Of a stretch of 8,174 nucleotides of DNA, positions 1 through 6,969 are shown in pieces. This DNA is from Moraxellaceae bacterium (GTDB lineage Bacteria; Pseudomonadota; Gammaproteobacteria; Pseudomonadales; Ketobacteraceae), in assembly GCA_002402125.1 (NCBI GenBank), contig NVVG01000059.1, positions 1-8,174 on the forward strand, given 5' to 3'. Made by a program: the position numbers and the translations under genes. How positions within the stretch are numbered: the stretch's first letter is position 1; each line of letters begins with the position of its first letter. The notes under the pieces are model-generated. The model ran no database searches, was not told the DNA's origin, and saw only the letters and a program-made list of their open reading frames with translations.

Positions 1-1
1 T

Positions 2-1498
2 AACAAGAGAAAGCAATTCAATGTGCGGGATGCGATCGAGTCCTTGTGGCTTAATTTGGGTGGTTATCTTGCTGACCCTTCAGTGCAAGCCCGAAATGAT
101 GCAGAAAAATACTTTGCCCTTTTAGAAACCTTTGAAGATTCTGGTGATCTGGCGAATATTCAGGCCTTAGAGCAAAAGGCAATGTCTTTGTTTTCTTCGC
201 CTGGCAGTGTCGACCCTAGTGCCGTGCAGATAATGTCTATGCACAAATCTAAAGGTTTGGAATTTGATTATGTGTTCTTGCCCTATGCCGCCAAACGCGG
301 CAGAGGCGATGATCGACCGTTACTCATTGTTGATAATCAGTTATCACCAGCAACGGGGCAGCAAGCACTATTTTTGGCCGCATTACCGGAGCGAGGAGGT
401 GATGCACAGGGTGATGCAGTGTATGAGTTTTTATGGAGTACCCATTCAGCCAAACTAAAAAATGAATTGTCGAGATTGACCTATGTTGCCTGTACCAGAT
501 CAAAACAACACTTATATATTACAGCGACACTTGGGACGGATAAAAGAGATAATATCAAACCACCAAGTGGTGGCACGATTTTGGGCTCCTTATGGGCCGG
601 TGTAGAGGCGAATAACCTACTCAATGATGTTTCTCTGGTTGATCCAGTTCAAAAAGCAATTCAGCAACGGCGGCCAATAAGCGTTTTTAACGATGATACG
701 GTTGCTAAAATAGCGGACTATCAGACATCGATATTTGGGGAGAAAACCCAGAAACCCAATGGTAAAATGGATAAAACTCGACTTAAGAGAGAAACGGAAT
801 CTGACAACATGGCCTCTGTAGATGCCGCTGAATCGCAAATTGAACCGATCGTTGACCTAGACCTTGAGATTGGTACCGATTCCAATGAACAGTTTTATGC
901 CAACGTGGGCACCTTCGCTCATCGAATATACAAACAATTTTGTGATAGCCATCAAGTAACCATTTCCAAAGATCAAATAGCTTCCCTGCATCCGCTATGG
1001 AAAGCGTCATTAAAAAAGCTAGCCATTAAACCTGAACAAATGGATAAAGCGATAGCGTTAGTTGATCGCGCGGTACTTCATTTGATTAATAATCCGGATA
1101 AAGCTCGCTGGTTATTCCAACGACGAGACGTCTCTGGGGCAGAGTTGGCGGTTAGCCGGGTATCAGAAAAAGGCGATGGCGAGCATTTTGTCATTGATCG
1201 CACATTTATTGATGAACAGGGTATACGTTGGGTAGTGGATTACAAGTTCTCCGATACTGACGGCGATATAGGGTTGTTTGTAGGCGATCAATTTTCTCGC
1301 TACCGCCAGCAGCTAGAGAATTACGCATCTCTTATGAAAACATTAGATGGCATGAACGCGAAAGACGCTAAAAATGAGTCGGCTTATCGAAAAACGCATT
1401 TAATGTTATATTTCCCCTTGTTAGATCAAAGTTATTGCTGGTCTATTGATGACCCTAATACTGAACCAAATACAGATATAGTTAGACCATTCGCGTAG
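2..1498 (+). CDS. AddA/RecB-type UvrD-family helicase-nuclease, C-terminal part (5' end outside window)
   Basis: This is the C-terminal part of a superfamily-1 DNA helicase fused to a RecB-type nuclease, which would process DNA double-strand ends for recombination. The frame is open to the left edge (codons from base 2). The GTG at 23 is therefore only an internal codon, and the Walker A half of the helicase lies upstream. Counting from that GTG, helicase motif V is at about 69-81 (SMHKSKGLEF) and motif VI at 151-160 (LTYVACTRS, arginine finger R159). The nuclease domain follows: GTFAH at 296-300, E374, D392, the D-Y-K triad at 406-408, and QLENY at 430-434. This is the PD-(D/E)XK order of AddA and RecB. 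A charged, low-complexity linker (about 240-275) separates the two domains. AddA-like is my preference over RecB because the tail is compact, but an AddB-like partner upstream is not visible. The gene ends in TAG, inside a degenerate copy of the repeat that follows. Confidence 0.9.
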   Translation, partial: NKRKQFNVRDAIESLWLNLGGYLADPSVQARNDAEKYFALLETFEDSGDLANIQALEQKAMSLFSSPGSVDPSAVQIMSMHKSKGLEFDYVFLPYAAKRGRGDDRPLLIVDNQLSPATGQQALFLAALPERGGDAQGDAVYEFLWSTHSAKLKNELSRLTYVACTRSKQHLYITATLGTDKRDNIKPPSGGTILGSLWAGVEANNLLNDVSLVDPVQKAIQQRRPISVFNDDTVAKIADYQTSIFGEKTQKPNGKMDKTRLKRETESDNMASVDAAESQIEPIVDLDLEIGTDSNEQFYANVGTFAHRIYKQFCDSHQVTISKDQIASLHPLWKASLKKLAIKPEQMDKAIALVDRAVLHLINNPDKARWLFQRRDVSGAELAVSRVSEKGDGEHFVIDRTFIDEQGIRWVVDYKFSDTDGDIGLFVGDQFSRYRQQLENYASLMKTLDGMNAKDAKNESAYRKTHLMLYFPLLDQSYCWSIDDPNTEPNTDIVRPFA

Positions 1499-1534
1499 TC
1501 ATTCGGGTAATCATTCGGGTAATCATTCGGGTAA
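1499..1534. repeat. Tandem repeat, 3 perfect copies of a 12-bp unit
   Basis: Three identical head-to-tail copies of TCATTCGGGTAA start on the base after the helicase stop codon. The 12 bases before them (1487-1498, CCATTCGCGTAG) match the unit at 9 of 12 positions, so the end of the gene, including its stop codon, looks like a fourth, diverged copy. Because the unit is four codons long, each copy reads S-F-G-stop in the helicase frame, giving four stop codons at 12-bp intervals. The array ends about 13 bp upstream of a probable extended -10 element. It may be a replication-slippage product or a binding site. Nothing visible decides between these. Confidence 0.9.
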
Positions 1535-1546
1535 TATTGTACCGAG

Positions 1547-1555
1547 TGTTATAGT
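1547..1555 (+). promoter_or_regulatory. Probable extended -10 promoter for the 5'-nucleotidase gene
   Basis: TGT followed by TATAGT gives the TGn extension plus a 5/6 match to the sigma-70 -10 hexamer. No good -35 hexamer exists 17-18 bp upstream, where the third copy of the 12-bp repeat lies, as is usual for extended -10 promoters. A start near 1562 would leave a leader of about 17 nt before the ATG at 1579. This is a prediction from sequence only. Confidence 0.4.
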
Positions 1556-1578
1556 AACTCCACTGCTGAGATAAAAGT

Positions 1579-2478
1579 ATGCCAATAGATTTTGATGGAA
1601 AACTAGTGATTGCTACGTCATCAAGTGCCTTGTTTGACCTAACTGAAAGTGACAAGGTGTTTCAGGAACAGGGGTTAGAAGCCTATCAGGCCTACCAGAT
1701 CAGCAAAGAGGACACTCCTCTACAGCCTGGCGATGCATTCCCGCTGGTTAAAAAACTGTTGGCGCTCAATGAAATTACTCCAGCTGTACCCAGGGTGGAA
1801 GTTATCCTATTGTCACGTAATAGTGCAGACACGGGGTTGCGGGTGTTTAATTCTATAGAGCATTGGGGTTTGCCTATTACTCGTGCGGCTTTTTGTGGTG
1901 GAGAAAGTCCTTATCGTTACATCTCTGCATTTGGCACCCATTTATTTCTTTCAACCATTGTCGATGATGTGCGACGAGCGTTAGACAAAGGATTTGCGGC
2001 GGCCCAAATAATCGCGCCAGAATGTCCCTCTGAGACCACCGGCCAACTAAAAATAGCCTTTGATGGAGATGCGGTGTTGTTTTCAGATAAGTCTGAGAGA
2101 GTTTTTCAAGAGCAAGGATTAGCGGCATTTACCAAATCAGAAAAAGCGGCAGCGAAACAACCCATGGAGGGCGGGCCGTTTAAACCTTTCCTGCAGGTGC
2201 TACATAGTCTTCAGCAAGAGTACGGGGAGGATTGCCCTATACGGACTGCACTCGTTACCGCCCGCTCGGCACCGACCCACGAGAGAGTGGTATTAACGCT
2301 CCGACAATGGGGTATTAGGATTGATGAGTCGCTATTTTTGGGTGGGTTAGATAAAGGTTTGTTCCTAAAGTCCTTTGGTGCTGATGTTTTTTTCGATGAT
2401 CAGGAAGGGCATTGCCTGTCGGCTAGCAAGCATGTGACCGCTGGGCACGTGGCGCACGGAGTCGCTAATCCGGAATAA
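1579..2478 (+). CDS. Cytosolic 5'-nucleotidase, cN-I type (5-nucleotidase family, HAD-like)
   Basis: The predicted 299-residue soluble protein belongs to the family (Pfam 5_nucleotid-type, PF06189) that includes animal cytosolic 5'-nucleotidases IA/IB. Those enzymes hydrolyse nucleoside monophosphates to nucleosides and phosphate. HAD motif I is at 161-170 (FDGDAVLFSD, nucleophile D162 and acid/base D164). Motif II is T227 in LVTAR, motif III is probably K264, and motif IV is D273-D274. There is no signal peptide or membrane segment, so it should act in the cytoplasm. The N-terminal half (about 8-126) aligns with the C-terminal half (157-274) at a constant 148-residue offset but lacks the catalytic aspartates. 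The start is ATG at 1579 with a weak TGAG 8 nt upstream. It has its own likely promoter and does not overlap the upstream gene. The family call is firm. The exact nucleotide preference cannot be read. Confidence 0.9.
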   Translation: MPIDFDGKLVIATSSSALFDLTESDKVFQEQGLEAYQAYQISKEDTPLQPGDAFPLVKKLLALNEITPAVPRVEVILLSRNSADTGLRVFNSIEHWGLPITRAAFCGGESPYRYISAFGTHLFLSTIVDDVRRALDKGFAAAQIIAPECPSETTGQLKIAFDGDAVLFSDKSERVFQEQGLAAFTKSEKAAAKQPMEGGPFKPFLQVLHSLQQEYGEDCPIRTALVTARSAPTHERVVLTLRQWGIRIDESLFLGGLDKGLFLKSFGADVFFDDQEGHCLSASKHVTAGHVAHGVANPE

Positions 2479-2603
2479 ACCCTCATTCTGCCAAGTGGCG
2501 CTCACATTTTGATCAAATATGCCGTGTTTTGGTGATATAGCCCTTCGAAAAAACATCGAACTGAATTAGAATGCTGGGGGCTCGACCATTGGTACCGTGA
2601 CGA

Positions 2604-2634
2604 GTTGAACAGGGGTGCTTCTCCCTTGTTTAAC
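2604..2634 (+). other. Long RNA hairpin in the leader region, 12-bp stem
   Basis: Bases 2604-2615 pair with 2623-2634 over 12 consecutive pairs around a 7-nt loop (2616-2622). Ten pairs are Watson-Crick and two are G-U (2607 with 2631, 2612 with 2626). The G-U pairs would be C-A mismatches on the other strand, so the structure favours a + strand transcript. No T-run follows, so it is not a typical intrinsic terminator. It could be a leader structure of the downstream transferase mRNA or a non-canonical end for the nucleotidase transcript. Confidence 0.5.
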
Positions 2635-2640
2635 CTAATT

Positions 2641-2678
2641 AATGTAGTTACAAACTTAGCTACAAACTTAGCTACATT
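2641..2678. repeat. Two 12-bp direct repeats framed by a 7-bp inverted repeat
   Basis: TACAAACTTAGC occurs twice in perfect tandem (2649-2660 and 2661-2672), followed by a partial third copy (TACA). The block is enclosed by the exact inverted repeat AATGTAG (2641-2647) and CTACATT (2672-2678). The core TTAGCTACA, which spans the repeat junction, occurs at 2656-2664 and 2668-2676, and again at 2701-2709, close to the start of the next gene. Phased copies upstream of an operon fit an operator, but no known regulator site is recognised and slippage is an alternative. Confidence 0.6.
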
Positions 2679-2736
2679 CTGAGTACTATCGACCACCTTT
2701 TTAGCTACAAGTATTTAACACAGGCTGTACCGTTAC

Positions 2737-4788
2737 ATGAACTGGATCAATTCTCGACGATTTCAATATTTAGCATCCCTGACGGCTATTTGGATGCTGA
2801 TGCTGGTCACCTTACGCGTTATCTTTTATATGTTTTTTTCTGAGGTTGGAGAAAGCCTGCATCCAGGCCTTAATGTTGTTGCACAGGTGTTATACATAGG
2901 GTTCAAGTTTGATCTGCGGCTAACATTGCTTGTGTTGATTCCTGTTGCATTAGCCAGTTTATTACCCTGGAATGTAACCAACAGTGTAGCGGCAAGATTT
3001 ATAACCATGTTGTTTTTAGGGCTGTCAGTGTCGGCATGTTTAGCGTTATATGTGTTTGATTTTGGGCATTATGCGTATCTAGGGATTCGAGTGAATTCCA
3101 CCATATTGCGCTTCTTCGAAGATTTCGCTATCTCCGCTCAAATGGGTTGGCAGAGTTATCCGGTGGTATGGGTTTCTTTAGGCTGGCTAGTCGCGGTGTT
3201 TGTTTTTATCACCGCGATGAAAAAAACCTTGGTATTGGTAGATACTCCAGCAACCTCAATGAGTAAAAAACAAAAAGTATTGGGGGGCGTAGTCATCTTT
3301 GCGTTGTTCTTTGGTGGTATATTTGGCCGCCTAGGTACAACGATGCCTCTACGATGGAATGATGCTTTTTTTACTGGTAACCCCATTGTCGCAGCGTTAG
3401 GGTTGAATCCGGTTCTTAATTTTACTGATTCCTTTAATTATCGTTTTGCCGGAAAGTATAATGAAGATGCGGTACGCTCTCATTACCAAGTAATGGCTGA
3501 GTATCTCAATGTAGATAAAACAGATGCAGCTACCTTAAACTACAGTCGTAACAAACCTGCAAACAGCGAAACTGCAACGGTGCGATTAGCTAAAAAACCA
3601 AACATCGTCATGGTGATGCTAGAATCCTTGGGTGCTAGCCGTTTAGGCCTGTTTGGACATCCATTGGCACCATCGCCAAACCTGGATAAAATTGCCAATG
3701 AAGGTTGGTTTTTTCCCAATTTCTATGTTCCCGTATCGGGGACTGCGCGCACGGTGTTTGCAAGCCTCACAGGATTACCCGATGTTTCCACGGTAAAGAC
3801 GGCGTCGCGCAATCCGATGATTACCGAACAACATACCTTGGTTAATTCTCTTACGGAGCACTCGAAGTATTATTTTATTGGTGGCTCGGCCGGCTGGGCA
3901 AATATGAGCGCTGTGTTACGTACCAATATCCGCGGGCTGAATCTGTACGAAGAGGGCAGTTACAGTTCGCCAGGGCTTGACGTTTGGGGTATATCGGACC
4001 TGGATTTATTTAAAGAAGCCGATCAGGTTTTATCTGCGCTACCAACAGACAAACCTTTTTATGCCGTTATACAGACAGCCGGCAATCACCGTCCGTTTAC
4101 TATCCCTCCAGAGAATGACGGTTTTGAGACAATTCATGTACCTGAAGAAGAGTTGCGGAAGTTTGGTTATAAAAATAATGAACAGTTTAATGCGGTTCGT
4201 TTGTTAGATTTCAATATTGGTCGTTTTATGGAGATGGCAAAGGCATCGGGATATTTTGATAATACAATTTTTGCATTTTATGGTGACCACAATAATCGAA
4301 TCACTATCACGCCGCACATGAAACCATTTTATGAAGCATTAGATTTAGACGGTCTCCATGTACCTTTTATGTTCTACGGTCCCAAGCTGATCGGTCAGCG
4401 GCGTATCGAGGCCGCCGCGAGTCTTGTAGATGTGCTACCCACATTAGTCGATTTTGCGGGTTATCCTTATACCAATACCACTATGGGTAGAAGTCTGAAT
4501 CAGCCTATTGATAATGATCGAGTAATCTATACACAGACTTCCGATAAAATCGCTCCTTTCATCGGTGCAGTCACGAAAGACCTTATGTTACGTATGCGCT
4601 TCGATAGCACAGATATTAAATTACATGATCTTAATAGTGATACCCCGGCGATTGATGTGAGTACACAATACCCTGAGAAAACCCAAAAGCTTACGCAAAT
4701 AGCGAAAGGCATTTATGAAACTACGAAGTGGATGTTTCATCACAATAAACATTTAGCTGTTGATCAGCATAAGGAATTAGCACAATGA
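2737..4788 (+). CDS. LTA synthase-family membrane phosphoglycerol/phosphoethanolamine-type transferase
   Basis: The 683-residue protein is an alkaline-phosphatase-superfamily (sulfatase fold) enzyme anchored by five predicted N-terminal membrane segments (about 12-34, 58-77, 86-108, 141-160, 181-197). Its catalytic domain (about 285-600) should lie in the periplasm. Residues matching the LtaS active site are visible: E296 in VMLESLG, nucleophile Thr in SGTARTVFAS (probably T339), H451 in GNHRPF, and D517-H518 in YGDHNN. The sulfatase C/S-x-P-x-R signature is absent, so transfer of a phospho-alcohol group is more likely than sulfate hydrolysis. Family members make lipoteichoic acid in Firmicutes or, like OpgB/MdoB, decorate periplasmic glucans in Gram-negatives. 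The acceptor here is unknown. The ATG at 2737 has only a weak, distant AGG but gives a sensible cytoplasmic N-terminus. The stop overlaps the next start (ATGA), so the symporter is probably translated together with it. Confidence 0.88.
   Translation: MNWINSRRFQYLASLTAIWMLMLVTLRVIFYMFFSEVGESLHPGLNVVAQVLYIGFKFDLRLTLLVLIPVALASLLPWNVTNSVAARFITMLFLGLSVSACLALYVFDFGHYAYLGIRVNSTILRFFEDFAISAQMGWQSYPVVWVSLGWLVAVFVFITAMKKTLVLVDTPATSMSKKQKVLGGVVIFALFFGGIFGRLGTTMPLRWNDAFFTGNPIVAALGLNPVLNFTDSFNYRFAGKYNEDAVRSHYQVMAEYLNVDKTDAATLNYSRNKPANSETATVRLAKKPNIVMVMLESLGASRLGLFGHPLAPSPNLDKIANEGWFFPNFYVPVSGTARTVFASLTGLPDVSTVKTASRNPMITEQHTLVNSLTEHSKYYFIGGSAGWANMSAVLRTNIRGLNLYEEGSYSSPGLDVWGISDLDLFKEADQVLSALPTDKPFYAVIQTAGNHRPFTIPPENDGFETIHVPEEELRKFGYKNNEQFNAVRLLDFNIGRFMEMAKASGYFDNTIFAFYGDHNNRITITPHMKPFYEALDLDGLHVPFMFYGPKLIGQRRIEAAASLVDVLPTLVDFAGYPYTNTTMGRSLNQPIDNDRVIYTQTSDKIAPFIGAVTKDLMLRMRFDSTDIKLHDLNSDTPAIDVSTQYPEKTQKLTQIAKGIYETTKWMFHHNKHLAVDQHKELAQ
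4771..4775 (+). promoter_or_regulatory. Ribosome binding site of the symporter gene
   Basis: AAGGA lies 9 nt before the ATG at 4785, inside the last codons of the transferase gene. It is the best Shine-Dalgarno match in front of any gene start in the window and supports the overlapping start. Confidence 0.6.
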
Positions 4789-6332
4789 AACTGGCAACGC
4801 TTGATATCATCGTCTTGTGTGTGTATTTCGGCATCATATTGTTGCTAGGTTTTTACTTCTCCAGAAAAAACACCAGTACTGAGGAGTATTTTGTCGGCGG
4901 TCGCTCGTTTCCCGGCTGGGCAATTGGGTTAAGTTTAGTGGGTACTTCTATTAGCTCCATCACCTTCCTAGCCTATCCTGGTGACGCGTATAAAACTGCG
5001 TGGTTACGTTTTTTACCAAACTTAATGTTGCCCGTAGCTATACTGATTGCAGCTTACTATTTCTTACCGGTATTTCGCCGTAAAAAAACCACCTCTGCTT
5101 ATGAGTTCTTGGAGGACCGCTTTGGGCCGTCTGTGCGAGTTTATGGCGCGATCGCATTTATCATTGCGCAAATGGTCCGGTTAAGTACCATTTTGTATTT
5201 GTTGTCTCTACTGGTGCATGAGTTGACGGGTTTAGATGCGGAGTGGTGTATTGTCATCAGTGGTGTTTTTGTCTCTGTCTATACGGTGGTTGGTGGTATA
5301 GATGCGGTTATCTGGACCGATGTATTACAAACCATAGTATTGGTCTTAGGCGGCGTGATGTGTCTGTATGTGATCTTAGACATGCTGCCAAACGGCATAA
5401 CCGATGTGCTTACCATTGCAGAAGAGCACGGCAAGCTGGCGTTTTCAGAATTACGTGATGGGTCATTGCATCCGGTCTCCTGGGATCTATCCTTGCTCAA
5501 TAAAACCGGCACGATGATGTTGATACTTGGTGTAACCTCCTGGCTTACAGAATACAGTAGTAACCAAAATACAGTGCAACGTTATTGTGCTGCAAAGTCA
5601 GAGGCTGAAGCCCGCAAAGGAATGTTTATCTGTGCTATGAGTAGTTTGCCTATTTGGGCGTTTTATATGTTTCTTGGTACCGCCTTGTATGCTTTCTATC
5701 AGGTGTATCCGAGTCCAGAGGCAACCATGATGCTGGATGGCACTAAGAAAGCGGAACAGATTTTACCGTTTTTTGTCTTGTCAGAGTTGCCTGCAGGCAT
5801 TGTTGGGCTTGTGTTAGCCGCAGCTTTAGCTGCTGCGATGTCATCACTTGATTCAAGTATTAATGCGATATCCACCGTGTCGATTGTTGATATTTATCGC
5901 AGACACCTGCATCCAGAACAAACGGATAAGCATTACTTACATGTTGCCTGGCTGATCGCGGCAATTGTTTCCGGTATTATGATTGCGGGAGCGATATACA
6001 TTAATCAGGCAGAAACTAAAACCTTGCAAGATACTGCAACCATTTTAGCCTCGCTGTTAGGGGGCGGATTACTTGGTCTCTATTTGATTGGTTTCTTTTC
6101 CAAGAAAGGTGACGCACGTAGTGCGTGGATGGGGATTTCGGTAACGATGGTTTTCACCTGTTGGAGCATTCTGGATAAAAAAGGAATGTTAAGCGAAAGC
6201 CTATCGCTGCCATTTGAAACGTACTACGCTACATTGATTGCAAACTTTTTGATGTTTGTTGTGGTGTATCTTGCGGCTTCGTTTTTATTCGGCAAGCAAG
6301 ATAGTGATTCCGAAGGGAAAGTGGTCTCTTAA
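4785..6332 (+). CDS. Sodium:solute symporter, SSS (SLC5-like) family
   Basis: The 515-residue inner-membrane protein has about 13 predicted membrane helices, the usual number for Na+-coupled symporters of the LeuT fold. Visible family signatures are EEYFVGGRSFPGWAIG (34-49) between helices 1 and 2, GGIDAVIWTDVLQT (170-183, with D179), and AAAMSSLDSSINA (349-361), where S353-S354 fall at the expected Na2 sodium site. The segment SLVGTSISSITFLAYPGDAY (50-69) resembles iodide-transporter-like SSS members. Characterised relatives carry sugars, sialic acid, proline, iodide or carboxylates, and the substrate here cannot be assigned. The start is set by the ATGA overlap with the transferase gene and by AAGGA at 4771-4775, 9 nt upstream. 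Coupling to an envelope-modifying enzyme and nearness to a sialidase-like gene suggest a sugar or glycan-derived solute, but this is inference. Confidence 0.92.
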   Translation: MKLATLDIIVLCVYFGIILLLGFYFSRKNTSTEEYFVGGRSFPGWAIGLSLVGTSISSITFLAYPGDAYKTAWLRFLPNLMLPVAILIAAYYFLPVFRRKKTTSAYEFLEDRFGPSVRVYGAIAFIIAQMVRLSTILYLLSLLVHELTGLDAEWCIVISGVFVSVYTVVGGIDAVIWTDVLQTIVLVLGGVMCLYVILDMLPNGITDVLTIAEEHGKLAFSELRDGSLHPVSWDLSLLNKTGTMMLILGVTSWLTEYSSNQNTVQRYCAAKSEAEARKGMFICAMSSLPIWAFYMFLGTALYAFYQVYPSPEATMMLDGTKKAEQILPFFVLSELPAGIVGLVLAAALAAAMSSLDSSINAISTVSIVDIYRRHLHPEQTDKHYLHVAWLIAAIVSGIMIAGAIYINQAETKTLQDTATILASLLGGGLLGLYLIGFFSKKGDARSAWMGISVTMVFTCWSILDKKGMLSESLSLPFETYYATLIANFLMFVVVYLAASFLFGKQDSDSEGKVVS

Positions 6333-6337
6333 AAGGA

Positions 6338-6351
6338 AAAGCAATTTGCTT
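6338..6351 (-). terminator. Possible weak terminator of the minus-strand pair, in the convergent gap
   Basis: The inverted repeat AAGCAA (6339-6344) and TTGCTT (6346-6351) sits in the 31-bp gap between the two converging genes. Read on the minus strand it is followed by TTCCTTTT, a U-rich tail, 13 nt after the membrane-protein stop codon. The stem is short, with only two G-C pairs, and the + strand side lacks a T-run. Treat it as tentative. Confidence 0.3.
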
Positions 6352-6363
6352 ATTGGATTTATC

Positions 6364-6969
6364 TTAGCGGGCCAATTGTTTTTTTAGCAAAATAATACCA
6401 TTCGAGATCAAGTAGATTAATGCCCCTAAGGTCAGTCCGGGGTCTATCATGTAATCCCAATAGTTGTCCGATTCTAGCAAATGCAGATAGAAACCCAAGG
6501 TGGCAATCGCAATGATACTGCATGCCCAGAGGTGTTTTTTGCGGTAGAAAATTAGTGCGGCGAAAAAGAAATAGAGCGTTACACACCAGTGGAATGCCGC
6601 TGCCTTGTATCCAAATGCATACGGATCGAAATACGTAAGGCCAAGTGTGGTCGGGTAAAACCAGCATGCAGTAATGATCATAAAAAGTGACAGACGCTGA
6701 TATTCATTTTTTCGTGCTGTCGATACAGGAATCCCACCGACAGAACTTACAATATATATTGCAAGTAGAAGCTGGCTAACAATGCTTAAATCCCCAATTA
6801 ATCCGCGAATATACAAGGGCAGTAATAAGTTCGAAAACGTTAATGCGCATGTTGCCGCAATAATAATTGCGATCAATACTCGTGATTTGGATGAGCGGCT
6901 TCTCAAGCGTAATAGGAATACTAAGAAGGCGCTCCACACCAAAAATGATGAGATGATTCCGAGGTTCAT
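6364..6969 (-). CDS. Polytopic membrane protein of unknown function
   Basis: I do not recognise this 201-residue protein. Hydrophobicity suggests six or seven membrane helices (about 4-20, 31-51, 61-80, 93-112, 122-142, 147-164, 175-195) with short connecting loops. Basic residues cluster at 21-30 (RLRSRSSKSR) and 143-145, and the C-terminus ends KKQLAR, which helps place the cytoplasmic side. The loop before the last helix is LLESDNYWDYMIDP (164-177). It is rich in acidic and aromatic residues and is the best candidate for a functional site. The ATG overlaps the stop of the sialidase-like gene by four bases (ATGA), with no strong Shine-Dalgarno, so its translation probably depends on the upstream gene. 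That points to a shared role, for example anchoring or transporting something for the propeller protein. No enzyme motif is visible. Confidence 0.75.
   Translation of the reverse strand: MNLGIISSFLVWSAFLVFLLRLRSRSSKSRVLIAIIIAATCALTFSNLLLPLYIRGLIGDLSIVSQLLLAIYIVSSVGGIPVSTARKNEYQRLSLFMIITACWFYPTTLGLTYFDPYAFGYKAAAFHWCVTLYFFFAALIFYRKKHLWACSIIAIATLGFYLHLLESDNYWDYMIDPGLTLGALIYLISNGIILLKKQLAR

Noticed and set aside
23..25. GTG as the start of the helicase-nuclease gene
   Set aside because: The frame stays open to the left edge and the helicase N-terminal motifs are missing, so the gene begins outside the window.
1499..1534. CRISPR-like array
   Set aside because: The 12-bp units are contiguous with no spacers between them.
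2508..2517. Palindrome TTTGATCAAA resembling an FNR-type site
   Set aside because: The half-sites abut without the 4-bp spacer of an FNR box, and a 10-bp AT-rich palindrome is common by chance.
2509..2539. TTGATC ... TGATAT as a sigma-70 promoter for the transferase operon
   Set aside because: The -10 matches only 3 of 6 positions at 18-bp spacing. No convincing promoter was found for this operon.
2519..2596. Short leader peptides starting at ATG 2519 and ATG 2570
   Set aside because: Neither has a Shine-Dalgarno sequence, and neither shows a run of codons typical of attenuation.
2502..2696. 64-codon minus-strand reading frame in the intergenic region
   Set aside because: It has no ribosome binding site or recognisable domain, and its VAKFVAKF stretch is just the 12-bp DNA repeat read as codons.
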